64,000 nucleotides of DNA from Acidaminococcaceae bacterium (GCA_944390935.1 CALXRU010000004.1:1-64000); one strand, 5' to 3'; positions 51,714 through 61,049 are shown, numbered from the stretch's first letter. Notes: a model not told the origin generated them from the sequence alone. Made by a program: numbers and translations.

Positions 51714-52714
51714 CGCGTTACTCTCACCTCGTCTTTCGCGTACCACCAGATGCCGACGCGTTCATCGGGCGACCAGCGTTTAACGTCGTCAAAATACTGG
51801 TAGGCAACAACGGTCTGGTTGGAGTTATCCAGACGGATGAAAACCTTGTCGATAGTGCCGTAGAAAACAACGTCGACAACGGTGCCGTAATAACCCGGTT
51901 CGGGGTGCGTTTTTTCGGCGGCCTCGTCCTCATATTCCGGGCACAGGTTAAGTTTTTCCGGGCGGATAACCAGTGTTTCATTGTCCGATTCAAAAAAGTT
52001 GCTTTCGCCGATGAATTTGGCAACGAAGCGCGTATTGGGGTAATGATAAATCGTATCCGGGTCGTCGTCCTGTTCGATGACGCCTTTATTCATAACCACG
52101 ATGCGGTCGCTCATGGTCAGGGCTTCTTCCTGGTCGTGCGTTACGTAAATAAAGGTCAGGCCAAGTCCGCGCTGAAGGTTTTTAAGTTCCAGCTGCAAAT
52201 TTTTGCGCAGCTGGTAATCAAGCGCGCCCAAAGGTTCGTCCAGAAGCAGCACTTTGGGGTTGTTGACCAAAGCGCGGGCAATGGCAACGCGCTGCTGCTG
52301 GCCGCCGCTCATCTGCTGCGGACGGCGGTTGCGGAACTCCTCCAGCTGCGTCAGGTATAAAACCTGCGCAACGCGCTCCTTCTGCTCCTCGGCTGGAACT
52401 TTTTTCATCATCAAACCGAATTTTATATTTTCCTCAACAGTCATGTGAGGGAACAGTGCGTAATGTTGAAAAACCATATTGACATCACGTTTATAGGGGG
52501 GCTTATTGGTAACGTCTTCGTCATCCAGATAAATTTTGCCGGTCGTCGGCGTGTCAAGCCCGGCAATCATGCGCAGCAAAGTAGTTTTGCCGCAGCCGGA
52601 AGGGCCTAAAAGCGTCAAAAATTCACCGTCGTATATGGTAAGGTCCAGGTTGGGGATGATGAGGTTATTGCCGTATTTTTTGGTAATTCCCTGCAAACGG
52701 ATCATTTCTTCCAT
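51710..52714 (-). CDS. potA: Spermidine/putrescine ABC transporter ATP-binding protein
   Basis: A 334-residue ABC ATPase: Walker [10 protein letters not shown] (about 37-45), Q-loop [12 protein letters not shown], signature [15 protein letters not shown] (about 134-148), Walker [14 protein letters not shown], the switch histidine in VTHDQEEAL, and a C-terminal TOBE-like regulatory region. The start is uncertain: 52714 begins near the conserved [12 protein letters not shown], while in-frame ATGs at 52738 and 52756 exist; none has a strong ribosome site. First gene of potABCD. Confidence 0.93.
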   Translation of the reverse strand: MEEMIRLQGITKKYGNNLIIPNLDLTIYDGEFLTLLGPSGCGKTTLLRMIAGLDTPTTGKIYLDDEDVTNKPPYKRDVNMVFQHYALFPHMTVEENIKFGLMMKKVPAEEQKERVAQVLYLTQLEEFRNRRPQQMSGGQQQRVAIARALVNNPKVLLLDEPLGALDYQLRKNLQLELKNLQRGLGLTFIYVTHDQEEALTMSDRIVVMNKGVIEQDDDPDTIYHYPNTRFVAKFIGESNFFESDNETLVIRPEKLNLCPEYEDEAAEKTHPEPGYYGTVVDVVFYGTIDKVFIRLDNSNQTVVAYQYFDDVKRWSPDERVGIWWYAKDEVRVTR

Positions 52715-52779
52715 TTTTTTGTTGTCACAACCTTTCATAAAAAATTTTGTTTGCATATTCCTAACTATAATAATAACAT

Positions 52780-52809
52780 ATTATAAACAGATTTGTGTAA
52801 AAAAATCAA
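52780..52809 (-). promoter_or_regulatory. Promoter of potABCD
   Basis: Minus strand TTGATT (52804-52809), 18 bases, TATAAT (52780-52785). Confidence 0.55.
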
Positions 52810-52929
52810 TGATTTTTTGAAAAAAATGCAGGAGAGTCAACAAAAACAGAGAATATTAAACCTTGTAAAGAATAAAAACGGATTTTGCTTGTTTTTCCCG
52901 AAAAATAAGTAATTTATGAGGTGAAAAAA

Positions 52930-54153
52930 TTGCTGAATAAAAAATTTATTGAATTTTTGTTTGAAGCGGCGCATATTCAGCGCTGGAATGACCATATCCG
53001 CCCCAATGGCTTTACAGAATTGGACAAACAGGAGCATAAAATGATGATTTTGTATATTATCGCCAAGTATGAGGAGCAGGATCACAACGCAGAAATTAAC
53101 TGGCGCGTGTTAATTGAAGGCGGAATTTTTGAATTTATGCACCGCATTATTTTGACGGATATTAAACCGCCGATTTATCACGAGCTGATGCGCGTGCACG
53201 GGCGCAAGCTGAACGCATGGATTTACGAGCAGCTTTCCCGCCGTGTGCCGGATATGGATGAGGTGTTTTTTGCCAAGCTGAAACGCTGGTTTGACCATCC
53301 GGAGGAATACCGCCTTGAAAAAAAGCTGCTGCGTGCGGCGCATTACCTTGCCACGCAGTGGGAATTTGGCATTATCTACCATTTTAATCAGGGCATTTAT
53401 GGCGTGGAAGAAACCAAAGCCGCCATTGAAAGTGAGATCGAGGATCATTACGACCTTGCCGGTGTGCAGAAGCTGTCGCTGAAAGGCAAAACCAGCAAAT
53501 TTATCGATCTTGTTGGGCAGCTGCGTTTCCAAAAACGTTGGGCGCAATCTCCGCGCGTGCCGGAAACTTCCGTTATGGGGCATGTGCTGATTGTGGCCAT
53601 TCTGGGCTACTTCTGCGCAGCAAAGCTCAATGCTTCGGACGAGCGCGTGGTCAACGACTTTTTGTGCGGGCTGTTCCACGATTTGCCGGAGGTGCTGACG
53701 CGCGACATCATCTCGCCTGTTAAAACTTCCGTTGAAGGACTGGACGATTTGATTAAGGACATTGAAAAACGCCAGGTTGCCGAAAAGCTGCTGCCGCTTT
53801 TGCCGTGGGGCTGGCACGAAGAAATCAGCTACTTTACGCAGAATGAGTTTACCAACCGCGTCATGCTGGAAGGCAAGCCGTTTGAATGCAGCGAGGAAGA
53901 ACTTAACATGAAATATAACATCGACGGCCATGGCTATAAACCGGTAGACGGCAGAATGCTAAAGGGCTGCGACCATCTGGCAGCATTTGTGGAAGCTTAT
54001 TTATCCACAGAGTGCGGCATTACCAGCAAGCATTTGCTGAAAGGCATGGAGGACCTGCGCAAAAAGTACAAGGGCCAGACCATTGCCGGAATCAACTTCG
54101 GCGCGATTTACGACGAGTTCCCCGAATTTGAAGGTTTAAACCGCCGCTGGTAA
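52930..54153 (+). CDS. HD-domain protein (YfbR-like)
   Basis: A 407-residue cytoplasmic protein with two HD-type modules. The first (about 10-110) is degenerate (LDKQEHKMMILYIIAKYEEQD). The second (about 200-330) has VPETSVMGHVLIVAILGYF and the HD pair in LCGLFHDLPEVLTRDIISPVK (about 242-262), then an acidic residue in GCDHLAAFVEAYLS. It resembles the YfbR group of 5'-nucleotidases but is longer. The TTG at 52930 is preferred because GAGGTGA lies five bases upstream; the GTG at 52921 is part of that site. Confidence 0.78.
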   Translation: MLNKKFIEFLFEAAHIQRWNDHIRPNGFTELDKQEHKMMILYIIAKYEEQDHNAEINWRVLIEGGIFEFMHRIILTDIKPPIYHELMRVHGRKLNAWIYEQLSRRVPDMDEVFFAKLKRWFDHPEEYRLEKKLLRAAHYLATQWEFGIIYHFNQGIYGVEETKAAIESEIEDHYDLAGVQKLSLKGKTSKFIDLVGQLRFQKRWAQSPRVPETSVMGHVLIVAILGYFCAAKLNASDERVVNDFLCGLFHDLPEVLTRDIISPVKTSVEGLDDLIKDIEKRQVAEKLLPLLPWGWHEEISYFTQNEFTNRVMLEGKPFECSEEELNMKYNIDGHGYKPVDGRMLKGCDHLAAFVEAYLSTECGITSKHLLKGMEDLRKKYKGQTIAGINFGAIYDEFPEFEGLNRRW

Positions 54154-54188
54154 ATTTGTTAAATATTTTGTATATTTGTAAAAATCAG

Positions 54189-54217
54189 TGGACGGGTGTT
54201 TTTGTAGGCGTTATAAT
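54189..54217 (+). promoter_or_regulatory. Promoter of the glutamate dehydrogenase gene
   Basis: Weak TGGACG (54189-54194), 17 bases, TATAAT (54212-54217). The leader is about 78 bases. Confidence 0.4.
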
Positions 54218-54301
54218 TGAAGTAAGAACAGTATTTTATATCATCAAAAATATATTTTACTGTATCATAAATTTAAGATGATTTAAAAGGAGGCATGGAT
54301 T

Positions 54302-55537
54302 ATGAATTTATTTGAAATGGCGCAGATACCTCTGCACAAAGCTATCGAGGTAATGAAGCTGAACCCGAACGCTGCGGCAATTATTGATTGCCCGGAACGC
54401 ACGCTTGAGGTTTCCATTCCGGTTAAAATGGACGACGGCACGACCAAGGTGTTTACCGGCTACCGCAGCCAGCACAGCACCATTATGGGCCCTGCCAAAG
54501 GCGGCATCCGTTATCATCAGAACGTTAATATGGATGAGGTAAAAACGCTGGCTTTCTGGATGACCTGCAAATGCGCAGTTGCCAATCTGCCCTACGGCGG
54601 CGGCAAAGGCGGCATTATTGTTGACCCGTCCAAGCTTTCCGCCGGCGAGCTGGAACGTCTGACGCGCGGTTACATCGACAAGATTGCTCCGATTATCGGC
54701 GAAAAAATGGATATTCCTGCCCCTGATATGAATACCAATGCTCAGATTATGGGCTGGATGATGGACGAATACAGCAAGCTGAAAGGCCAGTATGAACCGG
54801 GCTTCATTACCGGCAAACCTATCTGCATCGGCGGCTCTTTGGGCCGCACCGCAGCTACCGGCCGCGGCGTAATGGTTGCAGCTGGCGAAGCTATTAAAGC
54901 CCTAGGCATTAAGCCGGAAGAAGCAACATGCGCAGTACAGGGCTTCGGCAACGTAGGCAGCTGGACCGCTAAACTTATTCACGACATGGGCGTAAAAATT
55001 GTGGCATTAAGCGATGTTTACGGCGCAATTATGAACGAAGATGGACTTGACCCGTACGAAGTTGAAAAACATGTACAGGCAACCGGCAGCGTAGTAAACT
55101 TCCCGGGCAGCAAAGCTATCACCAACGCCGACCTGCTGGCAATGGAAGTTACCGTACTTGCTCCGTGCGCAATGGAACTGCAGCTGACCAAAGACAATGC
55201 GGCTGACGTTAAAGCCAAAATTGTTGTTGAAGGTGCTAACGGCCCGACGACTCCGGAAGCTGATGAAATCCTTGATGCTAAAGGCATTCTGGTTGTACCG
55301 GATATCCTCGCCAACGGCGGCGGCGTAACCGTAAGCTATTTTGAATGGGTACAGTGCCTGTACCGTTACTTCTGGACCGAAGAAGAAGTTATTGAAAAAC
55401 AGACCCAGCTGATGATTGGCGCGTTTAAACAGGTTTACGATACCGCTAAAAAGTACAATGTTAACATGCGTACCGCAGCTTATATCGTAGCCCTCAATCG
55501 TCTGGACGAAGCCATGAAATTCAGAGGCGCGTATTGA
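54302..55537 (+). CDS. Glutamate dehydrogenase
   Basis: Interconverts glutamate and 2-oxoglutarate plus ammonia. The 411 residues hold the substrate-binding domain PAKGGIRYHQNVNMDEVK (about 64-81), the catalytic lysine in YGGGKGGI (about 98-105), DIPAPDMNTN (about 139-148), and the Rossmann motif VQGFGNVGSW (about 213-222) followed by SDVYGAI. An aspartate at the end of the second strand suggests NAD, not proven. AAAAGGAGG lies eight bases before the ATG. A single-gene unit; it fits amino-acid fermentation. The family also includes Leu/Phe/Val dehydrogenases, but length and motifs favour Glu. Confidence 0.93.
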   Translation: MNLFEMAQIPLHKAIEVMKLNPNAAAIIDCPERTLEVSIPVKMDDGTTKVFTGYRSQHSTIMGPAKGGIRYHQNVNMDEVKTLAFWMTCKCAVANLPYGGGKGGIIVDPSKLSAGELERLTRGYIDKIAPIIGEKMDIPAPDMNTNAQIMGWMMDEYSKLKGQYEPGFITGKPICIGGSLGRTAATGRGVMVAAGEAIKALGIKPEEATCAVQGFGNVGSWTAKLIHDMGVKIVALSDVYGAIMNEDGLDPYEVEKHVQATGSVVNFPGSKAITNADLLAMEVTVLAPCAMELQLTKDNAADVKAKIVVEGANGPTTPEADEILDAKGILVVPDILANGGGVTVSYFEWVQCLYRYFWTEEEVIEKQTQLMIGAFKQVYDTAKKYNVNMRTAAYIVALNRLDEAMKFRGAY

Positions 55538-55604
55538 TTACAAATTAACTGTTAAATGATTTCAGCATGGGGTATTCGTCCCCGGAGAAATTGTTTAATA
55601 AAAC

Positions 55605-55640
55605 AAACCCCGGCAGTTTTCTGTCGGGGTTTAATGTTTT
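55605..55640. terminator. Terminator between gdh and the convergent EamA gene
   Basis: AAACCCCGGCAG / CTGTCGGGGTTT stem (one G-T pair) with a TTTT loop; T-rich on both sides. Confidence 0.85.
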
Positions 55641-55665
55641 TATATACAATTTCAAACTACACTCT

Positions 55666-56565
55666 CTACTTCCTCTCCGGCATCTGCGCGAGCAGGATGG
55701 CGATGAAGACGAGGGCGCAGCCGCCGATTTCACGTAAGGTGAGAGTTTCGCCGAGCAAAGCCCAGCCTGCAAGAACGGAGAAGACGGATTCCAGACTTAA
55801 CAGAATAGACGCGAGGATGACGTTGACGTATTTTTGCCCGGCGATTTGCAGGGTGTAGGCAATGCCGCAGCTCATAATACCGGCGTGCGCCAGCGGCAGC
55901 CACGCGGCGGTGATGGCGACAAGGGTTGGTTGTTCTGCCCAGACGATGACGGGCAGGCTTAAGCAGCCGCAGACAAAAAACTGAATGGCAGACATGCGCA
56001 CCGGGTCAACCAGCTGCGTAAAGCGTTCAATAGCCATGATGTGTACGGCAAAAACAACGGCGCAGCCAAGGATGATTAAATCCCCTTTATTAATGGAAAA
56101 ACCTTCGTTAATGCAGATGAAGTACATGCCGACAGCGGCGACGGCGACAGCCGTCCACTGCATTAAAGTAACACGCTTTTTAACCAGTAGCCCTAAAATT
56201 GGTATGATAACGATGTATAGCGCCGTTATGAACCCGGCCTTACCGGCAGAAGTGTAAGCGATGCCCGCCTGCTGCAAGGTACTGGCAACGGTCAACAGTA
56301 CGCCGCAGCAAATGCCGCCGGTAATTAAATCGCCGCGCTTGTGGTCGTTGTCCGTACCCCAAAAAGTCAGCGGTTTGCCGGATAATTTATCAATTACTGC
56401 TATGCACGGAACCAGAAAGAACGCACCCAAAAACGAACGGATGCCGTTAAAGCTGAACGGCCCGAGTAAATCCGCGCCGACGCTTTGGGCAACAAAAGCC
56501 GTGCCCCAGATAAAAGCACATAATAACAGCATGGCAATGCCTTTAAAGCTGTTTGTTTGCTGCAT
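55666..56565 (-). CDS. EamA-family (DMT) transporter
   Basis: A 299-residue inner-membrane protein with ten predicted segments in two EamA repeats (about 8-140 and 155-290). Typical points are FIWGTAFVAQSVGAD in the first repeat and SLESVFSVLAGWALLGE in the second. Members export amino acids or other metabolites; the substrate is unknown. Transcribed alone, convergent with gdh. Confidence 0.9.
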   Translation of the reverse strand: MQQTNSFKGIAMLLLCAFIWGTAFVAQSVGADLLGPFSFNGIRSFLGAFFLVPCIAVIDKLSGKPLTFWGTDNDHKRGDLITGGICCGVLLTVASTLQQAGIAYTSAGKAGFITALYIVIIPILGLLVKKRVTLMQWTAVAVAAVGMYFICINEGFSINKGDLIILGCAVVFAVHIMAIERFTQLVDPVRMSAIQFFVCGCLSLPVIVWAEQPTLVAITAAWLPLAHAGIMSCGIAYTLQIAGQKYVNVILASILLSLESVFSVLAGWALLGETLTLREIGGCALVFIAILLAQMPERK

Positions 56566-56642
56566 ATATAAAACCCCTTAACGTAAATTTATAAACAATA
56601 TTATTATAGCATTTTGCGCGCAGATTGTTTTCTGAAAATGGC

Positions 56643-56676
56643 AAAGAAAAAGCGCACAGCTTAAACTGCTGTACGC
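56643..56676 (-). terminator. Terminator of the zinc-ribbon gene
   Basis: Minus strand GCGTACAGC / GCTGTGCGC stem (one G-T pair), seven-base loop, then TTTTTCTTT. Confidence 0.8.
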
Positions 56677-56689
56677 TTAATGGTTAAAA

Positions 56690-57265
56690 TTATTTTTCTT
56701 CGGGTTTTGCTTCTTCCGTTTTGGCAGGTTCTTCGGCAGGTTTTTCTTCTTCTGCCGGTTTGGCTTCCGGCGCGATTACTTCAACTTCGGCTTCCGCTTC
56801 GGTTTTGTGTTCGGCGCCTTCGCCTACAACTTCCGCTTCTACGGTTTTAGCGGTTTCAACAGGCTCCATCTTGCCGCCGCATTCGCTGCAGAACTTGGCG
56901 CTGATGCCGACAGCCGCACCGCAGTTGGGGCAGGTAACTTTCGGCTCATCGCCGTTAAAGGCGGTAGCTTTAATGTTGCTGATTTTAAAATTCAAATCTT
57001 CTATTGCGGCAAGGCTTGCTTTAACAGCTTCGCATTCAGCTTTAAATTCGTCGGGCAGGCAGTCGCAGGTCTGCGATTTTTCCCAAACCATTTTGCCCAT
57101 TTTTTTGTAGGTGCTTTCAATTTTGCTTTCTTCTTTGCTTACCAGCGAGGTAAGTTTCTGGATCTCCATAGCGGCTTCGGCTTTTTCGCCGATGGTTTTA
57201 GTGATTTCTTCGGTTTTGTTGGCCGCTATCTTGGCGATTTCGCCAATTTTATCAAATATTGCCAT
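56690..57265 (-). CDS. Zinc-ribbon protein with coiled-coil N-terminus and acidic tail
   Basis: A 191-residue soluble protein. Residues 1-105 are helical and amphipathic (GEIAKIAANKTEEITKTIGEK and similar), followed by a four-cysteine zinc ribbon VTCPNCGAAVGISAKFC-SECG (cysteines about 111, 114, 127, 130) and a low-complexity Glu/Ala/Pro-rich tail to the end. Comparable zinc-ribbon proteins occur widely in Firmicutes without known function. AAAGGAGG precedes the ATG; the extended -10 at 57300-57308 drives it. Confidence 0.75.
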   Translation of the reverse strand: MAIFDKIGEIAKIAANKTEEITKTIGEKAEAAMEIQKLTSLVSKEESKIESTYKKMGKMVWEKSQTCDCLPDEFKAECEAVKASLAAIEDLNFKISNIKATAFNGDEPKVTCPNCGAAVGISAKFCSECGGKMEPVETAKTVEAEVVGEGAEHKTEAEAEVEVIAPEAKPAEEEKPAEEPAKTEEAKPEEK

Positions 57266-57299
57266 AGTTAAGATCCTCCTTTATTGCTTTGATACTTTT

Positions 57300-57308
57300 A
57301 TTATAACA
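57300..57308 (-). promoter_or_regulatory. Extended -10 of the zinc-ribbon gene
   Basis: Minus strand TGT-TATAAT, 35 bases before the start; no -35 seen. Confidence 0.5.
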
Positions 57309-57329
57309 CATAACAGTGCCCCGCGTTTG

Positions 57330-58220
57330 TTAATTTACGGTGACGCTTATTTCCATGCCTTCCTTTAAATCCAACGAAGTGTTGTCAAGGTTCACCGTCA
57401 CGTCGGTGCCTTCAATTTTGGCAATGCTGCCGTTAAAATTTTTGTTAATGCTGCCAGCGCGGGCGGTAATGCTTTGTCCAACCTTTAAATTTTGCGCCGC
57501 TTGCGCGGATATTTTTATAACGGCGCTGCAATTTTCAAGATCGCGGATTGCAAGAACCTGCTGTCCGGCAGCGGCGGTATCGCCAGCGTTAAGGTATTTT
57601 TCCGTAACGATGCCGGTACAGGGGCTTTCTTCTTCCAGTGCCAGCTGTTTTTGCAGCAGGGCGTGATATTTTTGCTGCTGTTCCTCCAGCAGTTTTTGTT
57701 TTTCGGCAATGGTTTCCGGTGATGCTTTAACCGGCTGCCCTGCGCTTTGCGCCGCGCTTAACGCTGCCTGTGCCGCTGCTTTGGCGGCGCTTGCTGCTTC
57801 GTACTGGCGGCGGGCAATGGCGCCCTGTTTATAAAGCGATGCCATTTTTGCTTCCTGTGCCGCAGCCTGTTCGTATTGCTGCTGTGCGGCGGCAATTGCT
57901 GCCGTGTTATCGGCGCGGCTCTGACCGTTCTGCATGGCTTTTATTTCCGCTTCGGTGCGGGCGGCGTCCGTGGCAGCCTCTTTAATTTCGGCGTCAAGCT
58001 GCTGGTCGTCAACGGCAAACAGTGGCTGTTCATGACCGATACGGTCGCCTTTTTCCAGAATCAGCCCCAATATTTTACCATCCGCCGGGGCGGTTATTTG
58101 GTAAACGGGGAAGTACACGCTGCCGCTGCCGAGTGCAGGAGTGCTGCTGCTGTTACTTTTGCAGGCGGTAAGCGCAAGTATTAAAATTGCAAGGGTTATT
58201 AATGTAAGTTTTTTCATCAT
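57330..58220 (-). CDS. HlyD/biotin-lipoyl-type membrane-fusion lipoprotein
   Basis: A 296-residue periplasmic adaptor of the kind used by efflux systems. It has a lipoprotein signal with LTAC (Cys about 20), a lipoyl-type half motif (YQITAPADGKILGLILEKGDRI, split near 40-62), a long Ala/Gln-rich coiled-coil hairpin (about 75-205), the second half motif ESPCTGIVTEKYLNAGD and a beta-barrel end. No pump gene lies beside it. The longer frame from 58238 would start inside the promoter. The predicted transcription start coincides with ATG 58220, so the message may be leaderless. Confidence 0.82.
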   Translation of the reverse strand: MMKKLTLITLAILILALTACKSNSSSTPALGSGSVYFPVYQITAPADGKILGLILEKGDRIGHEQPLFAVDDQQLDAEIKEAATDAARTEAEIKAMQNGQSRADNTAAIAAAQQQYEQAAAQEAKMASLYKQGAIARRQYEAASAAKAAAQAALSAAQSAGQPVKASPETIAEKQKLLEEQQQKYHALLQKQLALEEESPCTGIVTEKYLNAGDTAAAGQQVLAIRDLENCSAVIKISAQAAQNLKVGQSITARAGSINKNFNGSIAKIEGTDVTVNLDNTSLDLKEGMEISVTVN

Positions 58221-58226
58221 GGCTTT

Positions 58227-58255
58227 AGTGTAGCACAAAACGCCAACGCCTGCAA
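58227..58255 (-). promoter_or_regulatory. Promoter directly abutting the HlyD-like gene
   Basis: Minus strand TTGCAG (58250-58255), 17 bases, TACACT (58227-58232) preceded by TGC. The -10 box ends six bases before the ATG. Confidence 0.6.
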
Positions 58256-58302
58256 ACGACTAAAATAAATGTAATAAAATTGACAAAGCCGTTAAAAAAT
58301 AT

Positions 58303-58331
58303 TTTTCAAAAACTGTTAAATGCGATATAAT
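58303..58331 (+). promoter_or_regulatory. Possible promoter of the NlpC/P60 gene
   Basis: TTTTCA (58303-58308), 17 bases, TATAAT (58326-58331). The leader would be about 110 bases. Confidence 0.4.
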
Positions 58332-58447
58332 ATATTCGAAAAGTGTATTATAAGTTGCTTATTTTAAAAGCGATTTTACCGTTTTGTAATGTTTTGATGA
58401 AATGATTTTATCAAAACGCAGTTTTGCTGAAAGAAGGGAGGACTGCA

Positions 58448-59134
58448 ATGCAGCGTAAAAAATTAACTGTTTTTATCTGCTGCCTGCTTGTGCTTTGCCT
58501 TGTGCCGGCAATGGCTATGGCCAAAAGCAAAACGCCGGCGCGCGACTGGAAACTGACGGTGGCGCAGCAAAAGCTGGAGATGCTCGGCTACGACGTTGAC
58601 CGCAAGGACGGGCGCATGTCGAAGGACACCGGCGAAGCCATCAAAAAGTTTCAGAAGGAACACGGGCTGAAAAAGAGCGGCAAGCTGGATAACAAAACCT
58701 ATAATAAAATCTCGTGGGAAGCCTTTAAAATGGAAGGCATACCCGATGTGCGCGGCAAGGACATTGTAAAAACTGCAGCCAAATACAAGGTCGTGCCTTA
58801 TAAATTCGGCGGCACCACGCCGAAAGGCTTTGACTGTTCCGCTTATGTGCAGTACGTTTTCGGCAAGCATGACGCCAAGTTGCCGCGTACCGCCGACGTG
58901 CAGGTGCTGGACGGGATTTTTGTGTTAAAAAACAAGCTGAAACCGGGCGATCTGGTGTTCTTTACCACTTACGCCGCAGGGGCGTCCCATGTGGGGATTT
59001 ACGCTGGCAGCGGCAAGTTCTGGACGGCGTCATCGTCACGCGGGGTCGTGCTCGATTCGCTTGACAGCGACTACTGGAAATCGCATTATTACGGAGCGCG
59101 CCGTGTTTTGATTGAAAACGGCGAGGCAGCTTAA
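58448..59134 (+). CDS. NlpC/P60 endopeptidase with peptidoglycan-binding domain
   Basis: A 228-residue exported cell-wall hydrolase. Signal peptide (KKLTVFICCLLVLCLVPAMA, ending AMA); PG_binding_1-type domain (about 35-85: VAQQKLEMLGYDVDRKDGR, then AIKKFQKEHGLKKSGKLD); NlpC/P60 domain with the catalytic Cys in GFDCSAYVQYVFG (about 129) and His in SHVGIYAGSGKFW (about 180). It should cut peptide cross-links of peptidoglycan. The ATG at 58448 with GGGAGGA upstream is preferred over 58424. Confidence 0.9.
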   Translation: MQRKKLTVFICCLLVLCLVPAMAMAKSKTPARDWKLTVAQQKLEMLGYDVDRKDGRMSKDTGEAIKKFQKEHGLKKSGKLDNKTYNKISWEAFKMEGIPDVRGKDIVKTAAKYKVVPYKFGGTTPKGFDCSAYVQYVFGKHDAKLPRTADVQVLDGIFVLKNKLKPGDLVFFTTYAAGASHVGIYAGSGKFWTASSSRGVVLDSLDSDYWKSHYYGARRVLIENGEAA

Positions 59135-59155
59135 TAAATTTAAGGGGGAGCTTTA

Positions 59156-61042
59156 ATGATTCGTGAAAGACGCAACAAAGAAAAACTGGCGTTGTATTAT
59201 AAAAAATTTATGGAGGAGGGCATTGTTGACCCCAACGTGCATCCGTGGGTTGCCGAATCGTGGCAGCGCTGCCGCAAAATGAGGCTGCCGCATGAAACGA
59301 TGCCGAAAATCAACAAGCTGAGCCGCGAAGAAATCATCGAGCATCAGAAAACGCACGAATTCATCGTTAAATACGTGGACGGACTGTATGAACAGAGCAA
59401 GCAGCATTTTAACATTCATAATTTAAGCATGCTGCTGATTGATGAGGACGGCTATGTTATCAAAAACTATGCGCTGCCGTTTTTCCAGCGCGTAATTGAG
59501 GACATTCAGGGTATGCGCGTGCTGGAAGAAGACGTCGGCACGTCCAGCATCAGCATTGCGCGCGAACATAATGTTCCGTTCCTGATGTTCGGACCGGAAA
59601 TGTGGATTAAAGACAGCCATTCCGGCGATGCGTGCAGTGCGCCGATTTGCGTCGGCGGCAAAATCCGCTACATTATTTCCTTCTTCTCGCTGGACCAGAA
59701 CGATTTGCCGTATGACCTTCTGCTTTCGCTTTTGCTGACGATGAAATATGCTATTGAGCAGCATTTGCAGATGCTGGAATACTGGAGTATCCAGCAGATG
59801 ATGATGGAAGAACTGCCGGTTGCCGTTTACTGGATTGGACAGGACGAAAAACTGAAATACTGCAACGGCAACGCTAAACGCCGTCTGGAAGGTAAGGAAA
59901 ATCTGGAAGATATCTTCCTTAACTACGAGCATATTCCCATTAAAAAGGCGTTGCAGGGTACGCCTACGCACCGCCGCGAGATTACCTGGATTACGCAGGA
60001 CCGCACTTACGAAGATATTACCACCGTTATGCCGGTTAAAGTCGGCAGCGAGGTTGAAAGCGCGCTGGTAATGAGCATGAGCATTGAAGATTTGAAGACC
60101 ACCATTGCCCATGCTACCGGTTACAGCTCCCGTTACAGCCTGTACAGCATGGTCGGCGAAACGAGCGAGTTCCTTGCATTGCAGCACAAAGCATCGCGCA
60201 TTGCCCGCAGCGACAACAATATTTTGTTACAGGGCGAACCGGGTACCGGCAAGCAGCGTCTGGCACACGGCATCCATCAGGCCAGCCCGCGTGCGGCGGC
60301 GCCGTTAATTGTCGTTAAATGTTCCGACGCGCCGATCAAAATACTGGAAGAAGAATTTTTCGGCAGCGAGGACGGCGACCATCAGCCGACGGCTGGCAAG
60401 CTGGAACTTTCGATGGGCGGCACGCTGTTCCTTGACGAAGTGGAAAAACTGCCTGTAGAAATGGGCGACAAGCTGGCCGACGCTTTGAAAAACGGCCTCT
60501 TGAATAAAGAAACCGGCCTGCGCAAAAAACTTAACGTGCGCGTAATCGCCGCCTGCGATTCCAATCTTAAACGCCTGGCGGATAAGGGCTTGTTCTCCCG
60601 TGCACTGTATGAGCTGGTACTTGATACTACTATCCGCGTTCCGCCTCTGCGTGAACGCAGCAAGGATATTGAAGTTATCGCAGCGCATATTCTGGCAGAG
60701 ATGTCTGCACAGCATAACCTGTCACCGAAACGCCTGTCGCCGGAAGCACTGGAGCTGCTCAAAAGCTGCAGCTGGCCCGGCAACATCAAACAATTGCAGG
60801 GCGTTATCGAACAGGCCTTCTTCCATACTCCCGGCAGCATTATCGAAGCAGAAAATATCAAACTGCCCGGCGATAAAACTCTGGAAAAATCTTGGAAGTA
60901 CGACAAGGACGCTTTCATCGCGGCATGGAAATCCTCCGGCGGCAATATCAGCAAACTCGCCGGTATGCTGGATGTCAGCCGCGTAACGCTGTACCGCTAC
61001 CTTAAAAAATATGACCTGACCCCGAAAACCGGGAAGAAATAA
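59156..61042 (+). CDS. AcoR/DhaR-like AAA+ regulator lacking the GAFTGA loop
   Basis: A 628-residue enhancer-binding-type regulator. N-terminal GAF-like region (about 50-200), PAS-like region (about 215-310), AAA+ domain with Walker A LLQGEPGTGKQRLAHG (about 357-372) and Walker B GGTLFLDEVEKLP (about 420-432), the arginine region VPPLRERSKDIE, and a Fis-type HTH at the end (GGNISKLAGMLDVSRVTLYRYL, split near 598-619). Where GAFTGA should be, the sequence reads FFGSEDGDHQPTAGKLEL, so contact with sigma-54 is doubtful. The signal it senses is unknown. It follows the NlpC/P60 gene by 21 bases. Confidence 0.85.
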   Translation: MIRERRNKEKLALYYKKFMEEGIVDPNVHPWVAESWQRCRKMRLPHETMPKINKLSREEIIEHQKTHEFIVKYVDGLYEQSKQHFNIHNLSMLLIDEDGYVIKNYALPFFQRVIEDIQGMRVLEEDVGTSSISIAREHNVPFLMFGPEMWIKDSHSGDACSAPICVGGKIRYIISFFSLDQNDLPYDLLLSLLLTMKYAIEQHLQMLEYWSIQQMMMEELPVAVYWIGQDEKLKYCNGNAKRRLEGKENLEDIFLNYEHIPIKKALQGTPTHRREITWITQDRTYEDITTVMPVKVGSEVESALVMSMSIEDLKTTIAHATGYSSRYSLYSMVGETSEFLALQHKASRIARSDNNILLQGEPGTGKQRLAHGIHQASPRAAAPLIVVKCSDAPIKILEEEFFGSEDGDHQPTAGKLELSMGGTLFLDEVEKLPVEMGDKLADALKNGLLNKETGLRKKLNVRVIAACDSNLKRLADKGLFSRALYELVLDTTIRVPPLRERSKDIEVIAAHILAEMSAQHNLSPKRLSPEALELLKSCSWPGNIKQLQGVIEQAFFHTPGSIIEAENIKLPGDKTLEKSWKYDKDAFIAAWKSSGGNISKLAGMLDVSRVTLYRYLKKYDLTPKTGKK

Positions 61043-61049
61043 ATACTAT

